A stretch of DNA of 64,000 bases from a virus. Below, one piece after another: positions 8,739 through 18,443 of this stretch; position 1 is the stretch's first letter, and every line of letters starts with the position of its first letter. The stretch spans positions 56,182 to 120,181 of the IMG/VR virus record IMGVR_UViG_3300035670_012166. One strand, written 5' to 3'. The notes beneath the pieces are model-generated. The model saw only the letters and a program-made list of their open reading frames with translations, was not told the DNA's origin and made no database searches. The translations under genes were made by a program, and so were the position numbers.

Positions 8739-11700
8739 TCAATCAAACAATTCATCACTCAATAAAGATTTGATGGATGATGAAGTAATTTTTGTTTGTC
8801 TTTCTTTCTTGTTAATTATATCATCAAATGAAACAGAATTTTTTTCAGCTAATTTTGCAAGCCTTAAATTATTCTTTTCTTCTTTTGTTCTTTCAGCAAC
8901 AATATTGTCCCAGTATTCCATAAAATCTTCTACAACATCAAATTGCAAAGTATCAGGCAAACAACTTAAGGCATCGTGTTCAGCCAAAAAAGCTACCATA
9001 CCCCTGTTTGGTCTTGCTCTGTATGCTAAATCTTTACAGTCTTCAAAAGGCTGATGCTGAACAATGTCAATTGCTCTAGAGCCTACTCCCTTGATAGATG
9101 AGAGTGGAAGAAAAATTTCACCCTTTTTATTTACAGTAGTTTCAACACCAGATTCATTAACATTTGCTGGTCTAACAGGTATCTTGTCAAAACTACATTC
9201 TTTCAACAACACTGCTAATTTATCTTCATCATCTTTATCAATTTGAATACAAGCAGCTAGCCATTCAGAAGGATAATAATAACGCAGAAAAGCTGTGTAA
9301 TATGAAAGTAAAGCATATGAACAAGCGTGAGACCTATTGAATGCATATCCTCCAAATTTAGCCATTAATGCTAATACTTCATCAATAACTTCTTCAGGTA
9401 TTCCACGTTCTTTACTCTTGGTAGCAAAAAGATTACATACATCATCAAAATCTTTACCAGACTTCTTTGAAATTGCTTTGCGTAATTTATCCACTTGTTG
9501 CCAGGTAAAACCAGCCATATCACGAGCTAAAAACATTGCTTGCTCTTGATAAACCATAATTCCATATGTAACAGAAAGATGTTTTTCAATAATTGGGTGA
9601 GCATACTTTACAGAAGTGGGATTTCTTTTACCTTCAGCATATTGAGGTATATAATCCATTGGGCCTGGTCGATAAAGAGCAGCCACAGCAATTAGATCTT
9701 CAATATTAGAAGCATTAACATCTCTCAGAGCTTGTTGCATACCTTTAGATGCAAATTGGAAAACAGAAGCAGTCTTTCCTTTGGCATAAATATTATTGAA
9801 AATTTTTGAATCTTCAAGGTTAATCTTTTTAAAATCAATCTCTTTATTGTGCAATCTTTTTATATGCTCTAAGCATAAAGCTACTTGATGAAATGCTGCT
9901 AGTCCAAGAAAGTCATATTTTACAAGACCTACTCTTTCTACATTCTTCATATCATAAGCAGAACACAAGTTGCCCTTAGAATTTTCAATAGGAGCGTGAA
10001 GATACAATGGTTCAGAAGATACTAAAACTCCTGAAGCGTGAACACCAAAGTTAGAATATGTGCCTACTAATTGAATAGCATTATCTAACTCTTCTTTCCA
10101 TTGTTGATAATAATGTCTAAATTCATCATTTTCTTTAATAGTTTCTTCAATAGTAGTGCCTGGTTTTTTAGAAATACAGGCTGAAATTCTAAGAGCTTGA
10201 TTGTGAAAATCATTAGGATATTTGTCTTGAAATCTAGTGGATGCTTTCAAACAACCTACTACAGAGTTTTTAGCAGCATATTTACCCCAAGTTCCAATTT
10301 GAGCTACGTGATCATCTCCAAATCTTTCTTTAGTCCAATCAATAACTTCAGAACGACGAGAATCATCAATATCTGTATCAACGTCAGGAAGGGCAGCAAC
10401 TTTAGATACAACTAATCCATCAGAGGGTTGTTCTTCTGTAATTCCCAAAATATGAGCAGTCCAAAGTTGAGATTCATTCTTCTTTGACTTAATACCCATT
10501 TTTGCAAGATTAAATACATAAGAAGATAGACCCTGATTTTCTAAAACCCAAATTTCTTTCTCAATTTCTGGTTCGTGTTTTCGCATCTCAGGAAACACTT
10601 CTAGCCATTTTTGAGCATATTTTCTTATTTTTTTGGTATAGGCAGTTTGATCCATTTCTCCATATTCACTTAAGAATTGAGAAACAGGCAATTCAGATAT
10701 ATTTACCTTGTATTGGGTACCACGACCAGGATTTAAGAATCTTTCAAACATTAGGTTCCATCGAATAGGATCAACATTACAAACTTCAAGACAGAAGTTT
10801 ACTAGTGACCCAACACCTGAACCACGAATGCCAAAATGAATATCTTTGTCTTTAAGAAATTCAACAAGTTCTCTTTGGATTAAGAAGTAGTCTGTTACTC
10901 CCATATACCAAATTTGCCTTAATTCACTATCAAGACGAGCAAGATATTTATTAGAAAACAATCCAGCATTTCTCAAGCCCTTAATGCACAAGAATGCTAA
11001 GTATGCTTCATTTGGCTTATGGTAAGGAAGTTTAGAATGATAGAAATTATTAAACTCTTCATTATTCTTTGGTATACGAGCAGATGGAAGAAGGTGAGGA
11101 ACATCCAATTTAAAGAAATCCTCAACCATTTCAGATATAAGAACAGAATTCTTTAAGGCTTCAGGCACACTTGACCCAAAAATCTTATGCATATCATCAT
11201 AAGGCTTTAGATAAAACTGATGACTGCCATAAGCTTCTTTCTTGCCATTCTTCTTATCAGTTCGACTATCTCTTTGATCACGCATTTGAATTAAGACATC
11301 GTGAATTTTCCAGTCTAATTTATCAAGATAATGCACATCATTAGAAGCAACCACTGGAATATCATATTTATTTGCTAGATCTAACAAATAAGGCATATTG
11401 TGAGCTTGTTCATCAATTCCGTGATGTTGCAATTCAATAAAGTATCGGTCTTGAAATACATTCTTAAATCTATTGACAACACTATTGGCAGTGTCAACAT
11501 CATCTTTCATCAATGATTGATTTAATTCAGAAGCAAGACAACCAGATAGAGCAATTACACCTTCAGAATGTTTTTCAATACATCCCCAGTCAACACGAGG
11601 GGAATAATAAAAAGCATCTGGATCATTTCCTAAAGCTGATAATGTTAAGAGATTTTTGTATCCTGTTTCATTTTGAGCAAGAAGAGTAAGATGATTTAAT

Positions 11701-11984
11701 TTTCTTCTGCGACCATCTTCTGTTTTGGATTTATCAAAACGATCTTCACAGGTATACACTTCAATGCCAATGATAGGCTTGATAGGTTCATAATTGCTGT
11801 AAGAACGACAATATTCAACAAATTCAACAGCACCACCCATTTTTCCGTGGTCTGTAATTGCTGCAGCTCTAAAGCCCATTTCACGAGCTTTTAATGCATA
11901 TTTAGCAGGGGTTGGCAAAGCATCTTGAATAGAGAAATGAGTATGGGCGTGAAGATGCACGAAATCTTTATTAGAACTACACAT
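8739..11984 (-). CDS. dnaE: DNA polymerase III alpha subunit (replicative polymerase)
   Basis: A 1081-residue C-family polymerase. The ATG at 11984 is preceded by GAGGT. The N-terminal PHP domain has HLHAHTHFS (10-18) and AITDHGKMGG, with its metal residues apparently kept. The polymerase core contains the PDVDTDIDD catalytic acids (about residue 530), the FGVHASGV motif, YRPGPMDYIP and the helical VYQEQAM ... DKLRKAISKK thumb region. Residues about 930-990 hold the helix-hairpin-helix (IKGVGSRA). The protein ends soon after, so the OB-fold and tau-binding C-terminus of E. coli DnaE (1160 aa) seem missing. No proofreading domain is fused; a DEDDh exonuclease is encoded at 46863. A phage carrying its own DnaE can replicate independently of the host polymerase. 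Confidence 0.95.
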   Translation of the reverse strand: MCSSNKDFVHLHAHTHFSIQDALPTPAKYALKAREMGFRAAAITDHGKMGGAVEFVEYCRSYSNYEPIKPIIGIEVYTCEDRFDKSKTEDGRRRKLNHLTLLAQNETGYKNLLTLSALGNDPDAFYYSPRVDWGCIEKHSEGVIALSGCLASELNQSLMKDDVDTANSVVNRFKNVFQDRYFIELQHHGIDEQAHNMPYLLDLANKYDIPVVASNDVHYLDKLDWKIHDVLIQMRDQRDSRTDKKNGKKEAYGSHQFYLKPYDDMHKIFGSSVPEALKNSVLISEMVEDFFKLDVPHLLPSARIPKNNEEFNNFYHSKLPYHKPNEAYLAFLCIKGLRNAGLFSNKYLARLDSELRQIWYMGVTDYFLIQRELVEFLKDKDIHFGIRGSGVGSLVNFCLEVCNVDPIRWNLMFERFLNPGRGTQYKVNISELPVSQFLSEYGEMDQTAYTKKIRKYAQKWLEVFPEMRKHEPEIEKEIWVLENQGLSSYVFNLAKMGIKSKKNESQLWTAHILGITEEQPSDGLVVSKVAALPDVDTDIDDSRRSEVIDWTKERFGDDHVAQIGTWGKYAAKNSVVGCLKASTRFQDKYPNDFHNQALRISACISKKPGTTIEETIKENDEFRHYYQQWKEELDNAIQLVGTYSNFGVHASGVLVSSEPLYLHAPIENSKGNLCSAYDMKNVERVGLVKYDFLGLAAFHQVALCLEHIKRLHNKEIDFKKINLEDSKIFNNIYAKGKTASVFQFASKGMQQALRDVNASNIEDLIAVAALYRPGPMDYIPQYAEGKRNPTSVKYAHPIIEKHLSVTYGIMVYQEQAMFLARDMAGFTWQQVDKLRKAISKKSGKDFDDVCNLFATKSKERGIPEEVIDEVLALMAKFGGYAFNRSHACSYALLSYYTAFLRYYYPSEWLAACIQIDKDDEDKLAVLLKECSFDKIPVRPANVNESGVETTVNKKGEIFLPLSSIKGVGSRAIDIVQHQPFEDCKDLAYRARPNRGMVAFLAEHDALSCLPDTLQFDVVEDFMEYWDNIVAERTKEEKNNLRLAKLAEKNSVSFDDIINKKERQTKITSSSIKSLLSDELFD

Positions 11985-12030
11985 AATTACCTCAAACAAG
12001 CGCCATCAAAGATAGTCATTCACTTGTTGC

Positions 12031-12828
12031 TTATAGTATTGTTTTATTGTGAACTGAATAAAGTTTACCACCTTTTTGGTGATAATGCCTGGGAACTAGC
12101 TCTGTTAATATCTTCTTGTCTATGATCTTAAGAGCTTTAGGTCTAGTCTTTAGGGGCAGTCTGTCAAGTTCCAATAATTTATATGAATTTGGTATTTGCT
12201 TGCAGATTGAATATGAATAATTTCTTGGAATGAGTTTGAGTTTTTTAAAATCTTCTTTTTGTTGTTCATTGAGAAGAAGCTTGGATTTTTTTGTAGTTTT
12301 ACTAACAAGCTCAAAATTTTCTTTTGTGCTTATATATTTACAATTTTTGATTGCATTTCTAATAGTAGATTCACTTTGACCAGTGTACATACAAATTGTT
12401 TCTAAGCTCACTGGCCTATCATCTTCATATCGAGCAGCAAAAATACAAATGAATAATTCTTTGATTGATTTTAAGCTTTGAGATTGAAGAAATGATATGG
12501 GTATTGATACAGGCTTAGATCTAGTCACATTAGGATTTAATCTCTCAACAACTTTGTTGATGCCAAATAAACAAATCTTTTTATCCCCATAGTCTCCTGA
12601 TGGGGCTGTCCAATATAAACCAATACCCTTTTTTATTTTTTCATATACAAAAGTGGATTTGAAATTGAACACTTTTTCGGCAATATTAATCACTTCTTTG
12701 AGTTGTATTATTCCATTGCCAGATATATCAATTTTTTTAGAAATTGACCATAGAATGAAGACATCTACTTCATTTTGTTCAAGTACTTTGGCTATAACTT
12801 CAGGGTTGACTATTATTGTGTTCATCAT
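12031..12828 (-). CDS. Hypothetical winged-helix/HTH replication-block protein
   Basis: A 265-residue protein (ATG at 12828). Residues about 105-165 read like a helix-turn-helix: LKSIKELFICIFAARY, DRPVSLETICMYTG, then QSESTIRNAIKNC as recognition helix. This suggests DNA binding, possibly in origin recognition or regulation. The C-terminal 60 residues are basic. It lies between the primase zinc-domain gene and dnaE, which supports a replication role, but the family is not recognised. Confidence 0.65.
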   Translation of the reverse strand: MMNTIIVNPEVIAKVLEQNEVDVFILWSISKKIDISGNGIIQLKEVINIAEKVFNFKSTFVYEKIKKGIGLYWTAPSGDYGDKKICLFGINKVVERLNPNVTRSKPVSIPISFLQSQSLKSIKELFICIFAARYEDDRPVSLETICMYTGQSESTIRNAIKNCKYISTKENFELVSKTTKKSKLLLNEQQKEDFKKLKLIPRNYSYSICKQIPNSYKLLELDRLPLKTRPKALKIIDKKILTELVPRHYHQKGGKLYSVHNKTIL

Positions 12829-13045
12829 TGCTAGCAAGATCTTCTAGAATTTTATTAGTACCACACCAAAAAATGTACTTATAAATTTCCTCTTCAGTAT
12901 ATCCTGTATTATCTGCTAGCATCAGTTGTTGAATGAAATTTGTTTTCTTTGCTAAATTACCATTGATTAAAAAATTTATTGGTATTTCCTCTGGGGCATT
13001 TTCAAAATTAAGTTTAAGTTTTTCTATAATTTCATTGCTGTTCAT
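12800..13045 (-). CDS. Hypothetical small protein
   Basis: An 81-residue acidic/helical protein overlapping both neighbours (14 nt with the upstream zinc-domain gene and 29 nt with the downstream HTH gene), as expected inside one operon. No recognisable motif. Confidence 0.6.
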   Translation of the reverse strand: MNSNEIIEKLKLNFENAPEEIPINFLINGNLAKKTNFIQQLMLADNTGYTEEEIYKYIFWCGTNKILEDLASNDEHNNSQP

Positions 13046-13664
13046 TTTTGATTTCCTCCATCTTGATTTTTGCCTGACTAATAAAATTTTTCCACAATAA
13101 CTTTAGATTTTTAAAATTTTCTTTTTGTAAGCTCTCATCAATTTGCTTGTAATATTCATCAGTCCAATTTGTAAATCTAGAATCATATTGAGCTAATTTC
13201 TCATAGCGTTTTATCTTTTCAGAAAATGCTAACAAAAATTCTATCTCACTTAATCCACCTGGATAATTTGAAATTATTTCCTTTTCAAAATATTTATCAA
13301 TGGTGTTAGATAATTCTTTCATTAAATATTTAGTGTCAAAATCAACAATTTCAACATCTATTTGAGCGTAATTAGCAAGCCTTTGAATTGATTCTAAAAA
13401 ATTGTATCCTTCAACTTCTTGGACTAATTTTATAATATCTCCCGTAGCACCACAACCAAAACAGTTGTAAGTATTAGTTTGAGAATTCACTCCAAAGGAA
13501 GGATTGCTATCATCGTGATTAGGCATTGGGCATCTTGTATTAGCCCAAGAACTATGTTTTTGATTAATGAAATCCGAATCATAGCAATCTTCCATAAACT
13601 GCATAATGTCTATGGAAGATTTTAAATGTTCTATGAATTTCTTTGTTATTTTGGTATTAGTCAT
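13032..13664 (-). CDS. Free-standing DnaG zinc-binding (CHC2) domain protein
   Basis: A 210-residue protein. Residues about 10-105 are a primase zinc-ribbon domain: the ligands appear to be C45 and H50 (CPMPNH), and C68 and C71 (CFGCGATGD), followed by the typical YNFLESIQRLANYA helix. In DnaG this domain recognises template and regulates primer start and length. The catalytic TOPRIM core is missing and is encoded 8.4 kb downstream at 3901-4659. Residues 110-210 are helical and of unknown role, perhaps a docking surface for helicase or core. It overlaps the helicase stop codon, so is likely translated with dnaB. Confidence 0.85.
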   Translation of the reverse strand: MTNTKITKKFIEHLKSSIDIMQFMEDCYDSDFINQKHSSWANTRCPMPNHDDSNPSFGVNSQTNTYNCFGCGATGDIIKLVQEVEGYNFLESIQRLANYAQIDVEIVDFDTKYLMKELSNTIDKYFEKEIISNYPGGLSEIEFLLAFSEKIKRYEKLAQYDSRFTNWTDEYYKQIDESLQKENFKNLKLLWKNFISQAKIKMEEIKNEQQ

Positions 13665-15228
13665 AACACATATAAGAAGGGATATTTAATTCAGTTTCAT
13701 CATCAAAATCAATAATTTCAATTTCTTCTGTATCATCGAGATCATCTTGGTTTTTATTTCGTTTAATAGGAGTTTTACCATCAGATCTTGATTCAGTGGG
13801 AATTTCTTTAACTGTAGTGTTTCCTGTTGCAACTCCATGTAATGCCAGAATATTTTTCTCTTCTTCTTCATCAAATTCAGAAATCTTGTTAAATTCTCTA
13901 TTCATTCTTACTGGAAAGGGATTAAACCAAGCATCACGCATTTTTACAGGATGAAGAATACAATACCCGTGTTCTTTATTAGGTTCCATAGCAATAGCAT
14001 AGGTACAAAGGTGCATTAGATTTTGTCCACCAGAAGCAGCAGCTTGATCATAAGACATAAACTTATTTGCGTCTTTAGATTTCCTATTGTCTCTAATAGC
14101 CTCTCTGTTAATTTGTTGTGCGGTGAGAATTGGAATATTGTATCTTTTTGCCAGAATGAATAATTCTTTGACAGCTTTTGATTGATTTTCCCAATCTTTA
14201 GCATTATTACCAGCATTTCTGACAGTCATATTACCAATGTAGTCAACAACGAGTAAATCTGGTTTACCTTTAGAAGCAATCAAATCTCTAATTTTTTGAT
14301 CTATGTATTCTGGAGTAGGATCTTCCATATTTACATCATATTCAAAGTAAGGTCCATTTTCTTGAGTTTTAAGACCTTCATAAATTAGCTTCAATTCATC
14401 AGAAGATAAATCTGTACCCTTGATTTGATCATATGGAATTTCAAAACTTAAACTTACGTGCCTTAATAAACAAAGCCAAGCATTCATTTCAAAAGACATA
14501 TAAAGTACATTTTTCTTGCCAACTTTGTTAGCGTGTAAAGCTGAATTTAAAAGCATTACACTTTTACCACCAGAGGAAGGTGCTAAAAATACTACAATTT
14601 GACCTGGCATCCAACCAAAAGTTTTAGAATCTATGTGAGAAATTCCACATTCAATTCCCTTATATAATTCAGGTTGTTTAAGTCTTTTCTCATATTCATT
14701 CTTGAAAAAATCAGCACTAGAAGATACATCAAAACTTTGTTTTTCATTAACAAAATCTGCTAGTTCATTATTAATTTCATTGATGCTACTTTGAAATAAA
14801 TCTATAGTAGATTTTAAGTTTCCTTCACTAAGCAAAGGAGCACTATTAGAAAATGTGTCATTGAGAATTCTTAAACCATAATTCTTTTTCAATAAAGAAA
14901 ATAATTCGTGAACTTCATTGTCATTTATGTCAGTGTTTTCAATCTCATCCCAAAGATTTAAGAACTTTCTCTTTTTAGCAGCACCTACACTGATTTCGTC
15001 CATTCTTAATTCAAGGACTAAACCTGTAAGCAAGCTATTATCACTAGAGGACCAATACTTAACAGCTAAATCATATAAGTTTGCTGTGTAACACATTTTT
15101 TCATTTTCGTCTTTAAAACAAAAATGATCTTTAGTGATATTTTTGGCGAGTGCTTTTTCAAGATGCTTGCCACTTTTTGTAATGGCAGATAAGCACATAA
15201 TTTCTAATGTTCGTTGATCTAATTTCAT
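13657..15228 (-). CDS. dnaB: Replicative DNA helicase, DnaB family
   Basis: A 523-residue protein starting at the ATG overlapping the loader stop as ATGA; an upstream ATG at 15258 lacks support. Residues 1-160 are the helical N-terminal domain. The RecA-like motor starts at about 195: Walker A APSSGGKSVML (about 216), motif YMSFEMN, Walker B LLVVDYIGNM (about 328), and the LTAQQINRE motif. These are the DnaB/gp41-type hexameric 5'-3' helicase signatures. The C-terminus is a polar, acidic extension. With the DnaC-like gene just upstream it makes a helicase-loader pair. Confidence 0.92.
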   Translation of the reverse strand: MKLDQRTLEIMCLSAITKSGKHLEKALAKNITKDHFCFKDENEKMCYTANLYDLAVKYWSSSDNSLLTGLVLELRMDEISVGAAKKRKFLNLWDEIENTDINDNEVHELFSLLKKNYGLRILNDTFSNSAPLLSEGNLKSTIDLFQSSINEINNELADFVNEKQSFDVSSSADFFKNEYEKRLKQPELYKGIECGISHIDSKTFGWMPGQIVVFLAPSSGGKSVMLLNSALHANKVGKKNVLYMSFEMNAWLCLLRHVSLSFEIPYDQIKGTDLSSDELKLIYEGLKTQENGPYFEYDVNMEDPTPEYIDQKIRDLIASKGKPDLLVVDYIGNMTVRNAGNNAKDWENQSKAVKELFILAKRYNIPILTAQQINREAIRDNRKSKDANKFMSYDQAAASGGQNLMHLCTYAIAMEPNKEHGYCILHPVKMRDAWFNPFPVRMNREFNKISEFDEEEEKNILALHGVATGNTTVKEIPTESRSDGKTPIKRNKNQDDLDDTEEIEIIDFDDETELNIPSYMCYD

Positions 15229-16022
15229 TTTGTATGTGGCAATCTTACCGTGAAACATCTATTAAGTAAAGAAGCCCAACCAGACCCTGTACTTGCATCA
15301 GCAATATTAGAACCAAGTAAAACAAAAGGTTTACCAGAATTCAATCTAGATTTAGCTAACCTATCCAAATTTTGATTGAACATTTGGTGAGTGTATTTAC
15401 ATTGCTCAATTCCATCAATAGCAATAAAATCTATGTTTTTGAAATCTTCATTAGCCTGTTCTAATTCAGCCTTCTTTTCAAAATCATTGAGATAACTTAC
15501 TAAATCTGACCAATCATAATACTTGGCGGATAAACCCTTTTTTATTGCTGATTTACATAAAACAGATGCAATAAAAGTTTTGCCACTACCAACACGACCT
15601 TCACATTTTAAGGAATGAAGTTTTGTTCTAATATTCCCAGTGTGTCTAATATAAATATCTCTATTGTTGCAAATTGAAATAATATTCTTCACATAAAATT
15701 CAAGAATAAGATAAACAGTTTCGCTAATTTTTTGCTCACTACCTAATTCTCTGCCTTGTGAATCTGTTCTAGTATTCCAATCATCAAGTGAGTTGTTTAA
15801 GTAAATTCTGGGAATATTTGCTTTGTCATAAATTTCTTTGTAAATCTTTTCTTTTTGACAAGAACACATCAATTCTTTGCCATTGATATTTTTGACATAG
15901 CCAGAATAATCGCATAAAGCACATCCAATGCCTTCATACTTATTCTTTATTTTTTGTTTTGCTGTTAAATTATCTGCTAACTTTTCAATACCAAGAATGT
16001 CATCAAAATTTATTTCAGGCAT
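15225..16022 (-). CDS. DnaC-like helicase loader (AAA+)
   Basis: A 265-residue ATPase. An N-terminal zinc-ribbon (C34, C37, C53, C55) precedes an AAA+ domain with Walker A GRVGSGKTFIASVL (about 142-155), Walker B DFIAIDGIE (about 197) and a sensor region VLLGSNIAD. Zinc-ribbon plus DnaC/IstB-type ATPase is a common plan for phage helicase loaders. Its ATG overlaps the stop of the Ycf46-type gene (TAATG) and its stop overlaps dnaB (ATGA), so the three are tightly coupled. About 55 residues between zinc ribbon and P-loop are extra compared with short DnaC proteins. Confidence 0.85.
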   Translation of the reverse strand: MPEINFDDILGIEKLADNLTAKQKIKNKYEGIGCALCDYSGYVKNINGKELMCSCQKEKIYKEIYDKANIPRIYLNNSLDDWNTRTDSQGRELGSEQKISETVYLILEFYVKNIISICNNRDIYIRHTGNIRTKLHSLKCEGRVGSGKTFIASVLCKSAIKKGLSAKYYDWSDLVSYLNDFEKKAELEQANEDFKNIDFIAIDGIEQCKYTHQMFNQNLDRLAKSRLNSGKPFVLLGSNIADASTGSGWASLLNRCFTVRLPHTK

Positions 16023-17626
16023 TACAATTCATCCTCGGACTCATTGTATCTCTTAATTTCAAATTCGCCACCAGATGCATTTCTAGCTCTTTCTTTTGAC
16101 CAAGCTCTTAGGAAAGCAATTTCTTCTTTCATAAGTTTAGATAAAGGCACAGATTCTTGAATGGCTTTAGTTATATCTGAAGTGGTCATTTCTCTTTTGC
16201 CATCACTAAATGCTTCATATAAAGCAGCTTCTATGACAGCTTCAATTTCAGCGCCAGTAAAATTTTCAGATAAATCAGCTAAAAGTTCAAGATTATAATT
16301 GTGATAATCTCTATTTCTTTTTTCTAAGTGAATTTTAAAAATAGTTTTTCTTTCAAGTAGTTTAGGAAGATCAACAAAGAAAATCTCATCAAATCTTCCT
16401 TTTCTAAGTAGTTCAGGAGGTAAAGAAGTAACATCATTGGCAGTAGCAACAACAAATACTGGAGATTTTCTATCCTGCATCCAAGTAAGCCAAGAGCCTA
16501 AAACTCTTGAAGTTGTTCCACCATCTGTAGTGCTAGATGCTTTTGAACCAGACATACCTTTGTCTATTTCATCACACCAAAGAATACAGGGGGCAACAGA
16601 TTCAGCAACTTTAAAAACTTGTCTCATATTTTGTTCAGAACTACCTACAAGACCTGAGAAAACTTTACCCATATCAAGTCTTAATAATGGAAAATTCCAA
16701 AATGATGATATAGCTTTAGCAAATAATGATTTACCAGCACCTTGAATACCTACTAACAAAATTCCCTTAGGATTTGCTGGCAATCCATATTCAAAAGCCT
16801 CTACCGAAAAAGCATCTTTTCTTTTTTCAAGCCAAGATTTTAATCCATATAGTCCACCAATACTTTTCATATCAGTAGGGTCATCAATCCAATCTAGCAA
16901 ACCTGACTTACGGATTATATCTTTTTTCTGATTAATAATTGCTTCTGGAAGTAAAGAAGTATGTTTGATCATACAATAAGTACAAACTTGCTCACACTCT
17001 GAAATTGATAAACCTCTGAAACAATTAACAATGTTATCTAATTCTTCATTAGTGTAAGAAGTTTGAAATTTGTTAGCAAGCTCTGGTCTCTTCGAAGCTT
17101 TTTCTAACAAAGAATTTATTTTGATATTGATTTCATCTTTAGTTGGTAATGGAAAATCTATAACAGGGATAGATTTTTCTAAATCTTGAGGTAAATCTAA
17201 AGATGCTGAAAGAATGATTATTGCTTTGTTTTCAGTGGTAAAATCATAAATCAAATTTTTAAGTTGTCTTATAACTTTGATTTCAACTTGGCCTTTGTAA
17301 TTACCAGAACCAAAAAATTTATTATAATCTTTAAGAACTAAAACACAAAATTTATTTTTAGGAACAATCAGGTTTTTAAACCAAGCTAAAATTTCTTCTT
17401 GATCTAAATTACAATCAGTTTGTTTTGCTGGAAGAAATTCTGGAAATGTTGAGTGAAGACCAGTAACAATATCCCATCTAAGCATATCCCAAGAAATATC
17501 AGCCTTGGAACATAAATTTTCCAAAGCTGACATTACTCTATTTTCTTCTTGAGATACTAAATACAAGACTGTTCTTTTAGATCTTATAAGTAACTCAATT
17601 TCATTTATCGTTTGATTGCTGTCCAT
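16022..17626 (-). CDS. AAA+ ATPase, Ycf46 family
   Basis: A 534-residue protein that follows the chloroplast/cyanobacterial Ycf46 plan from end to end. The N-terminal part has RTVLYLVSQEENRVM and WDIVTGL; the AAA+ core has GIQGAGKSLFAKAI (about 290), RQVFKVAESVAPC, ILWCDEIDKG (Walker B), the DGGTTSRVLGSWLTWMQ segment, VVATAN sensor 1 and LLRKGRFDEIFFVDLP arginine-finger region; the C-terminus has LRAWSKERARNA. Ycf46 proteins are related to the FtsH/spastin clade but lack a protease domain; their cellular role is mostly unknown. Encoded between SbcCD and helicase genes, it may remodel replication complexes. That is inference from position. Confidence 0.85.
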   Translation of the reverse strand: MDSNQTINEIELLIRSKRTVLYLVSQEENRVMSALENLCSKADISWDMLRWDIVTGLHSTFPEFLPAKQTDCNLDQEEILAWFKNLIVPKNKFCVLVLKDYNKFFGSGNYKGQVEIKVIRQLKNLIYDFTTENKAIIILSASLDLPQDLEKSIPVIDFPLPTKDEINIKINSLLEKASKRPELANKFQTSYTNEELDNIVNCFRGLSISECEQVCTYCMIKHTSLLPEAIINQKKDIIRKSGLLDWIDDPTDMKSIGGLYGLKSWLEKRKDAFSVEAFEYGLPANPKGILLVGIQGAGKSLFAKAISSFWNFPLLRLDMGKVFSGLVGSSEQNMRQVFKVAESVAPCILWCDEIDKGMSGSKASSTTDGGTTSRVLGSWLTWMQDRKSPVFVVATANDVTSLPPELLRKGRFDEIFFVDLPKLLERKTIFKIHLEKRNRDYHNYNLELLADLSENFTGAEIEAVIEAALYEAFSDGKREMTTSDITKAIQESVPLSKLMKEEIAFLRAWSKERARNASGGEFEIKRYNESEDEL

Positions 17627-18443
17627 CTAAAAATTTCTGAAATTCAAATCTAGGATTACCTGGATAATCTTCATCTCTCCACCAGGTTTCTTCCTTGTAT
17701 TTAGCGGTGTATTTAACAAATATTTCACGCCAATTTAAAAGTTTAAACTCAGGTAAATATGGTGACCTTGAAATTGATTTATTAAATATATCTGAAACAA
17801 TTTTCTTTTCTTCAGGTGTACCTTTAGATAACTTGTCAAACAGTTTTGTCAGTCCAGATACAAAATCCTCATTAGAAACATTCAAATAGTTTGCATAGTA
17901 GGTGCAAGAGATAGGAATACCATATTTTGCAAACAATTCTTTAGATCTACCTAATTGTGCTAAATTATGTAAATCATTGAAAATTTGGACCTTAGGCGCT
18001 GAACTATTCACATTGATAACATCTTGGTAAAAACGATTCAAAAAATGTGGAAATTCAGATAAAAGAAAGTGTCCAGAACGTTGCATAATTACTGACTTGT
18101 GAGTAAAACACCAATCAATAAATTTCATAGTCCATTCATTTGATTCAAGTTCATTATCAGACATAAAATCAGAAATAATATTTATGATTTTGTTATCAGA
18201 AGTGTAAGTCACACGATACACACCATCAAATGCTTTTTTATATTCATTGCAAAAATGATCTGTAAAGTTCTTAGCAGTCCAATCTTTAATATCTTCAGGG
18301 GCTGCTTTAATAGTTTTAACAACAGGCTTTTTCCTTTGCCTCTTATTAGCTTGGAAAGGATTAGATAATTCTGTTTGTAATGGAACTCTTTGCATATAAA
18401 TACTTTTCACATAATCAAGTGTGGGATCATTTACAGTTTTCAT
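17601..18443 (-). CDS. Hypothetical protein of the replication block
   Basis: A 280-residue basic, helical protein. Its first 45 residues are Lys/Arg-rich (KRQRKKPVV). A Trp-rich end includes TWWRDEDYPG. No family is recognised. It overlaps the AAA+ gene by 26 nt and abuts the SbcC C-half (TAATG), so it is co-translated with recombination and helicase-loading proteins. A helicase-loading or adaptor function is possible but unproven. Confidence 0.7.
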   Translation of the reverse strand: MKTVNDPTLDYVKSIYMQRVPLQTELSNPFQANKRQRKKPVVKTIKAAPEDIKDWTAKNFTDHFCNEYKKAFDGVYRVTYTSDNKIINIISDFMSDNELESNEWTMKFIDWCFTHKSVIMQRSGHFLLSEFPHFLNRFYQDVINVNSSAPKVQIFNDLHNLAQLGRSKELFAKYGIPISCTYYANYLNVSNEDFVSGLTKLFDKLSKGTPEEKKIVSDIFNKSISRSPYLPEFKLLNWREIFVKYTAKYKEETWWRDEDYPGNPRFEFQKFLDGQQSNDK

